Shown piece after piece: positions 7,704-16,183 of a stretch of DNA of 31,083 nucleotides. The stretch's first letter is position 1; each line of letters begins with the position of its first letter. Position numbers and translations under genes: made by a program. The notes beneath the pieces were generated by a model. It saw only the letters and a list, made by a program, of their open reading frames with translations. It was not told where the DNA came from and ran no database searches. The stretch comes from a virus: IMG/VR virus record IMGVR_UViG_3300009149_000172, positions 1 to 31,083 of that record. The stretch is one strand, 5' to 3'.

Positions 7704-10409
7704 ATGTTTATAACAACTAGAAATAAAGAGGTTTCCGAGATTGTTGATAATTCGGAAAATCTAAAGAGAAGAAAAACTATTCTCCAAAGGGCGATGACTG
7801 TTCAAAAATCCAATATAGGTAAAAATTGGGATTACATTAGGGATACAACCTCCATAGTATCAAGGGATTTCGACCACCATGAATATTCTACTCATCAAAA
7901 ATTAATTAATGAATTTAAAGAAAAATCATGGCCCGGAAATCGATGTTTTCTTGTCGGGGGTGGTCCAAGTTTGAAGGGATTCGACTTTTCCCGACTTTCG
8001 AATGAATTTACCATTGCGATAAACAGGGCTCATGAGTTCATTAAAGATCCTTCCATCATATTTTTTATAGATGAAGACGGGTTTTATAATGAGCTTGTGA
8101 ATGGCGGGTTCGGATGGGATGCCCTTAAAAAATTTAATACCAGCCAATCGATTAAAGTTGTGCTCAACATATCTGGACGCAGGTATGGATGTGATGTATA
8201 TTCTGTTCCTATTTCAAAGAACCCGGAAATGACATTCGATTTGAAAGAAGGCCTTTATGATGGAGAAGATTCCGGCTTTGCGGCCTTGAATCTTGCCGTT
8301 TGCCTGGGAGTAAAGACGATTTATCTCTTGGGATATGATATGGAGGGTGATGGAAAAGGGAATCAGGCATGGTTTCACGATGGCTATAAACAGGTAGGAA
8401 AAGAGAGGAATTATAAAGATTGGATAAAGCATTTTGAAAAGATAGCATCCTTATTAGAAAGAAAGAAAATAAAAGTTATAAATCTTAATCCAGATAGTGT
8501 TTTGAAATGCTTTGAATTTGGGAAATTTGAAGAAATCGAAAATCTTGGCAAAGATCATACATATGTTGCAAAAGATAATTTATTTTTTGATGGATGTCTT
8601 GGTTTCGGTGATGTTTTTCAGGAACGCCCTCTTATAAAACATTTCCTAAAGCAGTATAAAACGGTTTATGTTAAAACCCCATTACCTGAATTATTTTGGG
8701 ATATCCCGAATGTCATATTCGTCCGCCCTCCAGAGATTCTCAGAACACAAAACAAACACATGGAATCACTTCCTCCTGAGACTTGGTCAAAGGTGCCCCC
8801 CCATACAAAGAGGTTGGGTTGGAGTAATTACCCACCAGGTGGACATTTATTCCCGAAGACAGATGCCCATCCGAATGAAATAATCGAACCACGGCCAGTA
8901 AACTGTGTAGCCAAACACATAAAGAATTTTGCTGGGATTGAGGATTATGATTTTTCTTTTCCTGTCAGAACAGCGTGGGTAAAAGCCGCTAAAGAATTTC
9001 TCGGTGGCCTTCCTGTTAAATGGAAAAAATTATGTCTTATTCGGCCCCCAACAATTCGTGACGAATGGTATTGCCCATCGAGAAATCCCAAGATTGAATA
9101 CATACAGCTCCTTATTGATCGATATAAGGATGAATATTTTTTCTTGAGTCTTGCCGATGTAGATGGGAAGGCAGAAAGATATGATGGCATTCTCAAAGGA
9201 CTTGATGCCGAATTTCACCATGGAGAGGTTCCACTTACAACGATATTCGGTCTCATGAAAATCGCCGATATGTCAATTATTTACCCCGGGTTTTTTATGC
9301 CTTTGGCAATAGCGATCCGATCCAAATGCTTCTGTATTTTCGGGGGGAATGCTGGACCACAAGTCCATATTGATCCAATTATGGGCATTGAGAATTTCGG
9401 ATGGATTGCTCCAGAACCGTTCTGCCAATGCATCAATAATACTCATAATTGTAATAAGGATATCCCGGAGGAAAAGATTATAGCGGCATTTGAAGAATTA
9501 AAGAACCGACCAAAGAAAATCAAAGAGGTGATATTTGGTTTTCCTCCAGGAATCGGTGATGTTCATTGGCCCTTACTCATTCTCGAATCCTTCAAGGAAC
9601 GACATGCCATTGATCGAGCTATTATTAAGTTTTGGGAATGCTGGGAGTATACTTCCGAATTTTTAAAAAACATTCCTTTTGTCGATGATGTTCGAAAATC
9701 CTCCCCACTTCATTTTTCATTTTCTCTCGCTGGGGGTACCGGACAACCTTTATATAAGGATAAAGAAGGATTTGATTACATGATCGAATTCGGTTCAAAA
9801 CTAGAGCAGGGCGTTTTGCTTGAACAGATTATGCCCGAGTATGAGGTGAATTGGGAATATGAAATCTGTGGCCTTGATAAATATGATGAATTTGTTTCCA
9901 AATTGCGTGAAGAAACGGGCGGGCGACTAATTGTTGTTTATACGTCGAGCGCAGGTGGGAACCATGCTTGGGCCAAGCAGGATTGGACTGTCCAAGATTG
10001 GATGACTTTGATAAATCTGATTCACAAGGCAAATGGTTGTAAGATTGTTTTGGTCGGGGCAAGATTTGATAAGGATTGCGCTATTGAACTTAAGGCTCTG
10101 GATAAAGAGGGAATAACCATTGATCTGGTAGGGCAAACAACGATCATGCAAACTCTGGCGATCATTCGAAGTGCCAATTATTTTATTGGATTTTCCTGTG
10201 GATTGGAATTAATGGCTTGTCATTTTCATGTTCCATGTGCCGAATTCTGGCCTATCCGGGGCGTTTCACAAGGTGGAGTCTATGGTCCTGGATTCATGAC
10301 CTCATGGCTCCCACCCTGGTCAAGAAACTCAGACACGTATCTTCCGATTCCGTATGGTCCGGAATCAAAGCCAGATTTAATTTTCCAAAAATTAAGGAAA
10401 TTCTTATGA
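7704..10409 (+). CDS. Three-domain DUF115-like / tandem GT9-like glycosyltransferase
   Basis: The 901-residue protein combines three parts. Residues about 75-265 resemble DUF115/MptE-like proteins, many of them linked to glycan transfer: VGGGPSL (84-90), AINRAHEF, FIDED, and SGFAALNLAVCLGVKTIYLLG. Residues about 290-600 and 605-900 each begin with the G.GDV motif of GT9/ADP-heptose-type glycosyltransferases (GFGDV 300-304, GIGDV 616-620). Each also has the later nucleotide-sugar-binding half (IIYPGFFMPLAIAI near 525-538; IVLVGARFD 781-789 and FIGFSCGLELMACHFHVP 827-844). The role is probably transfer or modification of a sugar. The ribosome site is AAAGGAG. The stop overlaps the next start by ATGA. 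Donor and acceptor are unknown. Confidence 0.7.
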   Translation: MFITTRNKEVSEIVDNSENLKRRKTILQRAMTVQKSNIGKNWDYIRDTTSIVSRDFDHHEYSTHQKLINEFKEKSWPGNRCFLVGGGPSLKGFDFSRLSNEFTIAINRAHEFIKDPSIIFFIDEDGFYNELVNGGFGWDALKKFNTSQSIKVVLNISGRRYGCDVYSVPISKNPEMTFDLKEGLYDGEDSGFAALNLAVCLGVKTIYLLGYDMEGDGKGNQAWFHDGYKQVGKERNYKDWIKHFEKIASLLERKKIKVINLNPDSVLKCFEFGKFEEIENLGKDHTYVAKDNLFFDGCLGFGDVFQERPLIKHFLKQYKTVYVKTPLPELFWDIPNVIFVRPPEILRTQNKHMESLPPETWSKVPPHTKRLGWSNYPPGGHLFPKTDAHPNEIIEPRPVNCVAKHIKNFAGIEDYDFSFPVRTAWVKAAKEFLGGLPVKWKKLCLIRPPTIRDEWYCPSRNPKIEYIQLLIDRYKDEYFFLSLADVDGKAERYDGILKGLDAEFHHGEVPLTTIFGLMKIADMSIIYPGFFMPLAIAIRSKCFCIFGGNAGPQVHIDPIMGIENFGWIAPEPFCQCINNTHNCNKDIPEEKIIAAFEELKNRPKKIKEVIFGFPPGIGDVHWPLLILESFKERHAIDRAIIKFWECWEYTSEFLKNIPFVDDVRKSSPLHFSFSLAGGTGQPLYKDKEGFDYMIEFGSKLEQGVLLEQIMPEYEVNWEYEICGLDKYDEFVSKLREETGGRLIVVYTSSAGGNHAWAKQDWTVQDWMTLINLIHKANGCKIVLVGARFDKDCAIELKALDKEGITIDLVGQTTIMQTLAIIRSANYFIGFSCGLELMACHFHVPCAEFWPIRGVSQGGVYGPGFMTSWLPPWSRNSDTYLPIPYGPESKPDLIFQKLRKFL

Positions 10410-11221
10410 GTAGAAATTATACAGAAGATTTATTTTGGGATCAGGAAAAGGAGATCGGATTCTATCCTGTCAAAGACACCTGGTATGATGATTTATATTA
10501 TGAGGCTAGTGTGGAAAAATCTAGGAGTAAGATTGCAGATGAATTGAATAAATTCAGGGTCAATCTTGTTAATAAATATACCATGGGAAGAATTCTTGAT
10601 TTTGGTACGGGATGCGGTCAGTTTATAGAATATCGAGGGAATTGTTTAGGTTATGATATCTGTTACAGGGCAGTTGTAGAATTGCGAAAGAAGAATCTTT
10701 ATTATGATTTTTGGAATGATGATTTTGGAAGACGGAAAATCGAAGCTGTAACAATGTTTGATGTTTTGGAACATGTAGGAAATCCGACAACTGTTCTTTC
10801 GCAAATATCCTGTCGTTATGTTTTCATCTCTATTCCAATTTTCCGAAGTAAAGACCATGTGCTCAAATCAAAACATTTTAAGCCACGTGAGCATTATTGG
10901 TATTTTTCACAAAAATCTATAAGAGCATTGATGAAAAATAACGGATTTACTTTGATTGAATGTCGAAATGACGAAATAAAGATGGGTAGGGAGGATATTT
11001 ATACTTATGTATTTAGAAATGATGGCGAACAAAATAAAGATATTTGTGATTTATGTTTTTGTAGGCGGAATGATTTTTATCCAGCAATTGGAAACCGATA
11101 CATGTGCTTAAAAGAATATTGTCTTTTTAGATATATGATCTCATTAAATGGAAAAAAGCCATTATGTTTATTGAATGATTCACATTTCAGGAGAATCGAA
11201 ATTGAAAGCAGCTATACTTGA
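10406..11221 (+). CDS. Class I SAM-dependent methyltransferase with Cys-rich tail
   Basis: I start it at ATG 10406, which overlaps the previous stop. The longer frame from 10217 merely shadows the upstream gene. The 271-residue product has motif I ILDFGTGCGQF (63-73), the acidic GYDI loop (82-85), FDVLEHV (118-124) and the WYFSQKSIRALMKNNGF segment (165-181) typical of Methyltransf_23-type enzymes that often act on sugars or small molecules. After the catalytic domain come C214, C217, C219, C234 and C239, which could form a zinc-binding tail. In a sugar cassette it may O- or N-methylate a glycan, but the substrate is inferred from context only. Its end overlaps the next gene by 20 bases. Confidence 0.8.
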   Translation: MSRNYTEDLFWDQEKEIGFYPVKDTWYDDLYYEASVEKSRSKIADELNKFRVNLVNKYTMGRILDFGTGCGQFIEYRGNCLGYDICYRAVVELRKKNLYYDFWNDDFGRRKIEAVTMFDVLEHVGNPTTVLSQISCRYVFISIPIFRSKDHVLKSKHFKPREHYWYFSQKSIRALMKNNGFTLIECRNDEIKMGREDIYTYVFRNDGEQNKDICDLCFCRRNDFYPAIGNRYMCLKEYCLFRYMISLNGKKPLCLLNDSHFRRIEIESSYT

Positions 11222-12232
11222 AAAACTAAACTCACCCCTCGTGGTTGACAGCATCGAGCCACAGAGATTGCAATACGGGCAAGTTCTGGTTGAAGTTCAC
11301 AAAAGTGGAATTTGCGGGGCCCAGATCGGAGAGATAGCCGGGGTTAGAGGTCCGGATAGATTTCTCCCTCATCTTATGGGCCATGAGGGTGGGGGTATAG
11401 TGCTCGAGATTGGGCCCGGTGTAAAGTACGTGAAACCAGGAGACCATGTCGTTATGCATTGGAGAAAAGGCGTTGGTATCGAAGCAGATCCGCCAAAGTA
11501 TCAACGAGGAGACAGTTTGATTGGGGCGGATGGGTTACGACATTCAACGAGATGGCTGTTGTATCTGAAAATCGATTGACTCCGATCGCAGAGGATATTC
11601 CCTTTGAAATAGCTGCACTTATGGGATGCGCTGTCACAACCGGATTGGGAATTATAAATAATGAGGCTCATCTTAAAATCGGCCAGTCCATAGCCGTTAT
11701 AGGATGTGGTGGAATAGGATTGAACGTAATCCAGGGCGCAGCAATGGTATCGGCAAATCCCATAATCGCTATCGATATTAATAATCTTAAGCTACAGATG
11801 GCATGGGAATTCGGATGTACTCATACGGTCAATTTGACTCAGGAAGATATTAGTGAAAAAATTGAAGAAATTATCGGAAAGAATGGATCTGACGTTTTTG
11901 TGGATACTACAGGTCGGCCGGATCTGATTGCCAAAGCATACAGATTAACTGCTCCCAAAGGAATAACCATAATGGTCGGGCAACCACACCATAGCCAGTA
12001 TTTGATAATTCCTTCGATAGTAAACGATTTCAAGGGCAAAATGCTAATGGACAGCCAGGGAGGATTGACGAATCCCACCATAGATATCCCAAGGTATATA
12101 AATTTGTATCGTCAAAAAAGGCTTAAACTTGATAATCTGATTACTCATAGATATCCGCTGGGTAAAATCAATGAGGCAATTAAAACGATCAAAGATGGAA
12201 AAGCTGGTCGAGTTATATTGGAGTTAAAATGA
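11202..12232 (+). pseudogene. Zinc-type medium-chain alcohol dehydrogenase, frameshifted
   Basis: Two frames together make one complete medium-chain dehydrogenase of about 343 residues. The first runs from TTG 11202 (AGGAG at 11189-11193, 8 bases upstream) and carries the zinc-site C38 in SGICGAQ, GHEGGG (60-65), and GDHVVMHWRKGVGIEADPP. The second (to 12232) carries WVTTFNEMAVVSENRLTPI, the Rossmann motif IGCGGIG and a normal C-terminus. The frames join at about 11526-11530: adding one G to GCGGA would restore LIGAGWVTTFNEM. It could be a recent mutation, a sequencing error or programmed frameshifting. The reaction would be NAD(P)-linked oxidation or reduction of a sugar or polyol intermediate. 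Confidence 0.8.
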
Positions 12233-13419
12233 ACAAACAACAACTGATAAATTTTGAGAGTAGAATAGCCAGACAGTTTGATGACGGGGAAATTCCGTAT
12301 TTAATTCATTTTTCAGGAGGGAATGAGGATCAGTTGTTGGATATATTCCAGAACATAAAACCGGGGGATTATATATTTTCCTCTCATCGTTCCCATTATC
12401 ATTATTTACTGGCCGGGGGACCCCCCAACCGGTTGGAAGATTTAATAATCGATGGGAAAAGCATGTTTGTGTTTGATAGAAAGTTGAATTTCTATACATC
12501 ATCGATCGTTTGCGCTACCGCCTCAATTGCCGCTGGCGTAGCATGGGCACTAAAGAAGAAAAATAGCGATAAGAAAGTTTGGTGTTTTGTAGGAGATGGA
12601 GCGGAGGATGAAGGCCATTTTTATGAAGCAGTAAGATATGTGGATGGGTGGGATTTGCCCTGCACATTCATTATAGAGGACAATGATAGATCCGTTAGTG
12701 CTTCTATAGAAGAGCGACACGGTACTCCTTTTAGACTTCGATGGCCCGGCTGTGTCAAACGATATCTTTATACGCCAACGTATCCTCATGGTGGAAATGG
12801 GAGCGGGAAATGGATCAAATTCAAGAAAGAGGCTATAATAGAAAAAGTACCCGAAAAGAAAATATATACATTACCAAAAACGAAATCATTAGAAAGCCCT
12901 ATGAAATATATAGATGCTGTCAAAAAATCTATGCAAATATTGGCTGAAAATAATAAAACATACTTTGTAGGTTACAATGTTAGGCACGGTGCTGCATACG
13001 GGACTCTTAAGGATATCCCGGAGTCACAAAGGTTGGAGACTCCTTTGGCAGAAAATCTAATGGCCGGTCTGGCTATGGGGATGTCAATGGAGGGATTTAA
13101 GCCGGTATTGTTTTTCGAAAGACATGATTTTGTATACAATGCCATTGATGCATTGGTGAATCAACTTAATAAGATCGATCAAATTTCACAAGGTGAATTT
13201 GTCTTTCCTATAATTATAAGAGCAGTTGTTGGCGGGATAAAACCTTTTTATGCCGGGTTAACCCATACTGCGGATTTGACTGAACTCTTTAAGGATATCT
13301 TTTCATTTCCAGTATATGCACCAGAAACACCGGCAGAAGTTATAAAGGCGTATGAGATAGCAATGGTTTCTAAAGGGCCGGTTCTTATTTCTGAAAGAAA
13401 AGATTTATACGAACAATAA
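12229..13419 (+). CDS. Minimal fused thiamine-diphosphate enzyme (E1 alpha-beta-like)
   Basis: The 396-residue protein has an E1-alpha-like half, with SSHRSHYHYLLAGG (51-64) and the thiamine-diphosphate motif GDGAEDEG (122-129) ending in N152. It is joined to an E1-beta-like half with TPLAENLMAGLAMG (271-284; E275 is the candidate cofactor-activating Glu) and DALVNQLNKID (307-317). It thus keeps only the PP and PYR cofactor domains, without the C-terminal transketolase domain, and is about half the size of a normal alpha plus beta pair. No E2/E3 partner is nearby, so it probably does not act in a classic dehydrogenase complex. It may make or cleave a C-C bond in a sugar pathway (inference). 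It starts by ATGA overlap with the dehydrogenase. Confidence 0.75.
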   Translation: MNKQQLINFESRIARQFDDGEIPYLIHFSGGNEDQLLDIFQNIKPGDYIFSSHRSHYHYLLAGGPPNRLEDLIIDGKSMFVFDRKLNFYTSSIVCATASIAAGVAWALKKKNSDKKVWCFVGDGAEDEGHFYEAVRYVDGWDLPCTFIIEDNDRSVSASIEERHGTPFRLRWPGCVKRYLYTPTYPHGGNGSGKWIKFKKEAIIEKVPEKKIYTLPKTKSLESPMKYIDAVKKSMQILAENNKTYFVGYNVRHGAAYGTLKDIPESQRLETPLAENLMAGLAMGMSMEGFKPVLFFERHDFVYNAIDALVNQLNKIDQISQGEFVFPIIIRAVVGGIKPFYAGLTHTADLTELFKDIFSFPVYAPETPAEVIKAYEIAMVSKGPVLISERKDLYEQ

Positions 13420-13420
13420 T

Positions 13421-14104
13421 ATGAAAAATATTCTTATTACTGGATCGAGTAAGGGATTGGGGAAAAGCCTTGCGCTTGCTTTTGCCAAAAATGGCTACGG
13501 TATCATTCTTCATGGAAGGGATAGAAGTAGGCTTAGGACTGTTAAAAAGGCCGTGTTAGAAAATGGGGTAGATTGCGAAATTGTCAGTGGTGACTTGACC
13601 TCAAAAGTTACTATGGACAAACTCTATGAGGTAGCATCGAAAAGAAATATTGATATATTGATCAACAATGCGGGGATGTATTCATATAAGTCTTTCGGAG
13701 CCATGAACTTTGAGGAATCCAAAAAGGTGCTGGATGTGAATTTATTTGCCCCTATTCGGTTGATCAGCAGCATATATCCGATTTTTCTTGAGAATAAATC
13801 TGGATTGATTATAAATATAAATTCTGTGGCCGGAAAATATCCTAATGAATTAGAAGCGGTGTACTGCGCTAGTAAATACGGATTGAGAGGATTCAGCGAT
13901 TCTTTTCGATTTGAGGCCAATAAAAATGGTGTTTGCGTAATCAGTATTTATCTAGGGGCTATGCAGACTGCCATGGCTGAGGGTAAACCAGATTATGAAA
14001 AACTAATACGACCGGACGAGGCGGCTGATCTAATTTTCAAGATAAGCGAGAATTATGAAAATCTTAGGGTGAGCGAAATTAATCTATTACGAAGGAGGTA
14101 TTAA
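13421..14104 (+). CDS. Short-chain dehydrogenase/reductase (SDR)
   Basis: The 227-residue classical SDR has the cofactor motif TGSSKGLG (7-14), NNAG (82-85), and a catalytic S135, Y148 and K152 (YCASK). R33/R35 after the second strand (HGRDR) suggest NADPH preference. It starts two bases after the preceding stop. Its final codons (LRRRY, stop) contain the AAGGAGGT ribosome site used by the next virion gene, so the two genes are seamlessly joined. In this cassette it probably reduces a keto-sugar or related intermediate; the substrate cannot be told from sequence. Confidence 0.88.
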   Translation: MKNILITGSSKGLGKSLALAFAKNGYGIILHGRDRSRLRTVKKAVLENGVDCEIVSGDLTSKVTMDKLYEVASKRNIDILINNAGMYSYKSFGAMNFEESKKVLDVNLFAPIRLISSIYPIFLENKSGLIININSVAGKYPNELEAVYCASKYGLRGFSDSFRFEANKNGVCVISIYLGAMQTAMAEGKPDYEKLIRPDEAADLIFKISENYENLRVSEINLLRRRY

Positions 14105-14575
14105 ATGGCTGTATTAGAACTGGGATGGGCAACTTTAGTAGAGGCGGAATCCTATTTTGCAAATGAACGTCTAAAAAAAGCACACTGGACCGCATTGGCT
14201 GATAGTGATGAGAAAAATACAGCTTTGAATATGGCCTACAACCGGATCCATTATTGTTCTGACTATACTACCCCTGCCGCCGGGGTGGAGACCGCTGCCC
14301 AATCAATTATTTTAATTAAGGCTCAAGCAGAAATGGCCTATTATATAGCGCTTCATTTGGAGGATGAAGACAGGCGTAAAGGATTACAGGCGCAGGCTGT
14401 TACTGCTGCTGGTATCGTAAAGGAGCAATATGACAAAGATAAACTAGGTGAAATCCCGATCCCTCCTGCTGTTGACGCCCTGCTGGAAGATTTCAAGGCA
14501 GAGGAAGCGATGGCGATTATAGATATAGATCGTGATGAAGACGAATCTGTTGATACCAAGGTGGATGAATTCTGA
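14105..14575 (+). CDS. Head-tail adaptor (DnaT-like/gp6-like family)
   Basis: The 156-residue, helical protein begins LGWATLVEAESYFANERL, matching the N-terminal pattern (W.tl.eAd.Yfa.R) of phage proteins annotated as DnaT-like or gp6-like connectors that dock on the portal. The central alanine-rich helices (LIKAQAEMAYYIALHL) and acidic tail (DIDRDEDESVDTKVDEF) fit. It has a near-perfect AAGGAGGT ribosome site 5 bases before ATG. It marks the return of structural genes after the inserted cassette. Confidence 0.7.
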   Translation: MAVLELGWATLVEAESYFANERLKKAHWTALADSDEKNTALNMAYNRIHYCSDYTTPAAGVETAAQSIILIKAQAEMAYYIALHLEDEDRRKGLQAQAVTAAGIVKEQYDKDKLGEIPIPPAVDALLEDFKAEEAMAIIDIDRDEDESVDTKVDEF

Positions 14576-14593
14576 TGAAACGGAGAATATAAC

Positions 14594-15472
14594 ATGCAAA
14601 GAGCACAGGGTTTAATACCGGATCGGAAGAAGGTATATGAACTCGCCAGGTATTATAGGGTAATGGCAAATTTGCTAAAGGATGATCTTTTAACGCTGGA
14701 TGTAGAGACATTCAAAGAAACTAAGGCCATTTCTCTTCAGAGAAAAGTAGATTCCATAGTAAGGAGAATGAATAGGTTTTCAGTAAAATGGTCAAATGAA
14801 TCAGCGCTGGAATCTTATAGAACAGCTTCAATGATAACCAGGACTTCTCTCAGTATTTTGGGGGCCAAAAAGAACATGAATTTTGATAATAAAATACATT
14901 CTCAATCGATTGAAAGAGGCGGAGATGTAACAGCAGATTTCCTAATAAAAGCAAATAGAAGTATAAATATAAATATAGGAACATATATATATCTCGTTAG
15001 GCAGGCGGCAAAAACCGCAACTCAAATCCAGGCTTTCGACCTGAGAAGTGAAGATATCATTTCAGGGCTTCTTGATGATACAGTAAAAGCGGGCGGATCA
15101 AGACAGAATTTAATGAGACTTATACGAATCCATTTTAAGCGTGAAATTTATCAGAAAAAATTTATTAATATAAATGGCCGAAATTATAATATGATATCAT
15201 ATGCTGAAACAGTTGCAAGAACCAGATTGAGAATAATCCAATCCGAGGCAGTAAAGAATCTTTGTACTCAGTATGATAATGATCTTATTGAGATCAGTGA
15301 TCACGGAACAGATTGTGATATATGTAGGGAATATGAAGGGAATATTTATTCAATATCCGGAAAGCATCCTACATATCCCTTTATGGAAGGATGGCCACCA
15401 TACCACCCTCGATGTGAACATTCAGCCGGGCCCACATCCGAGGAGGCCATAACAGTCAGGGGAGGATATTAA
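14594..15472 (+). CDS. Minor head protein (Mu gpF / SPP1 gp7-like)
   Basis: The 292-residue protein has the C-terminal domain typical of Mu gpF/SPP1 gp7 and related minor capsid proteins: YAETVARTRLRIIQSEAV followed by ISDHGTDCDICREYEG and PPYHPRCEHSA. The CxxC and HPRCxH residues form the conserved cysteine/histidine cluster of the family. The N-terminal half is helical. These proteins sit inside the head near the portal and help DNA ejection or packaging. The gene has a GGAG-type ribosome site (14581-14585), and its stop overlaps the next ATG. It is unusual in lying after rather than directly beside the portal, being displaced with the connectors. Confidence 0.85.
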   Translation: MQRAQGLIPDRKKVYELARYYRVMANLLKDDLLTLDVETFKETKAISLQRKVDSIVRRMNRFSVKWSNESALESYRTASMITRTSLSILGAKKNMNFDNKIHSQSIERGGDVTADFLIKANRSININIGTYIYLVRQAAKTATQIQAFDLRSEDIISGLLDDTVKAGGSRQNLMRLIRIHFKREIYQKKFININGRNYNMISYAETVARTRLRIIQSEAVKNLCTQYDNDLIEISDHGTDCDICREYEGNIYSISGKHPTYPFMEGWPPYHPRCEHSAGPTSEEAITVRGGY

Positions 15473-15777
15473 TGCTGAAAGTCTACAGTGTGGATGATAT
15501 TATCATAGTAAGGGCAGCGGTTCCCCCTTATGATGAATGGAATAACCCAAACCCCCCGACTCTTGAACCTGTCTCCGGATACGTTGAACGGAAGACGAAA
15601 TTGGTCCGGAATCTTGCCGGGGAGGAAGTTTTATCGAGTGGCCACATGCTTTTGAGTTACGATGGAACTATCGATCATAATGATAAATTAAGGATTGATG
15701 GTAAAGATTATCCAATTCTCTCTATAGAGAAGGGTAAAGATTTTTCAAATGTCGTGACAACGGTGTATTTTCAATGA
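15472..15777 (+). CDS. Head closure / head-tail stopper protein
   Basis: The 101-residue beta-rich protein lies in the connector cluster, between the minor head protein and the next neck protein, with overlaps at both ends. The pattern GYVERKTKLVRNLAGEEVLSSG followed by DGTIDHNDKLRIDGKDYPILSIEKG is typical of small beta-barrel stopper proteins (SPP1 gp16/gpFII-like), which plug the portal after packaging. The assignment comes from pattern and position, since no catalytic motif exists in this family. Confidence 0.65.
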   Translation: MLKVYSVDDIIIVRAAVPPYDEWNNPNPPTLEPVSGYVERKTKLVRNLAGEEVLSSGHMLLSYDGTIDHNDKLRIDGKDYPILSIEKGKDFSNVVTTVYFQ

Positions 15778-16181
15778 GCGATAATAAATCATCATTCAGC
15801 GTCGATTTCAGAAAATTTAACAAGACGTTTTTTCCTCTTGTCGAAAACAAGATCCCCAACTTCACTGCAAAGGGGATTTTTAACGCCGCCGCTGAGATGC
15901 TACAGGATGCCGATAAAGATGCTCCCCAGACCCCATTTAAACATGGCGATCTGAGAGGATCAAAAAAGATTGAAAAACCTGAAATTAAATATAATAAGAT
16001 ATCAGTAGAAGCAGGATATAACATAAAGTATGCAGCCAAACTTCACGAAGGACAATACCATTTTGTGCCTAGAAAAGGCATCACAAGCCCTGGACGGAAA
16101 TGGCTTGAATCAAAAATGGCGGCGTATAAAGAGAAATATATGAAGATTGCGGCGATGGCGATAAAGGATTCGAAGGTATAA
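15774..16181 (+). CDS. Neck/tail completion protein (HK97 gp10-like)
   Basis: The 135-residue protein shows the HK97 gp10-like layout: a helical N-terminus, then APQTPFKHGDLRGSKKIEKP, a strand YNKISVEAGYNIKYAAKLHEG, then PGRKWLESKM and a C-terminal helix. In this family the pattern is P..TG.L..S ... v.vgf...YA..vHeG ... p..fl. It joins the tail to the connector. It starts by ATGA overlap with the stopper gene. Confidence 0.75.
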   Translation: MSDNKSSFSVDFRKFNKTFFPLVENKIPNFTAKGIFNAAAEMLQDADKDAPQTPFKHGDLRGSKKIEKPEIKYNKISVEAGYNIKYAAKLHEGQYHFVPRKGITSPGRKWLESKMAAYKEKYMKIAAMAIKDSKV

Positions 16182-16183
16182 AA

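Noticed and set aside
10217-10405. N-terminal extension of the methyltransferase frame
   Set aside because: It shadows the C-terminus of the 901-residue protein. ATG 10406 overlaps that gene's stop and fits the family length.
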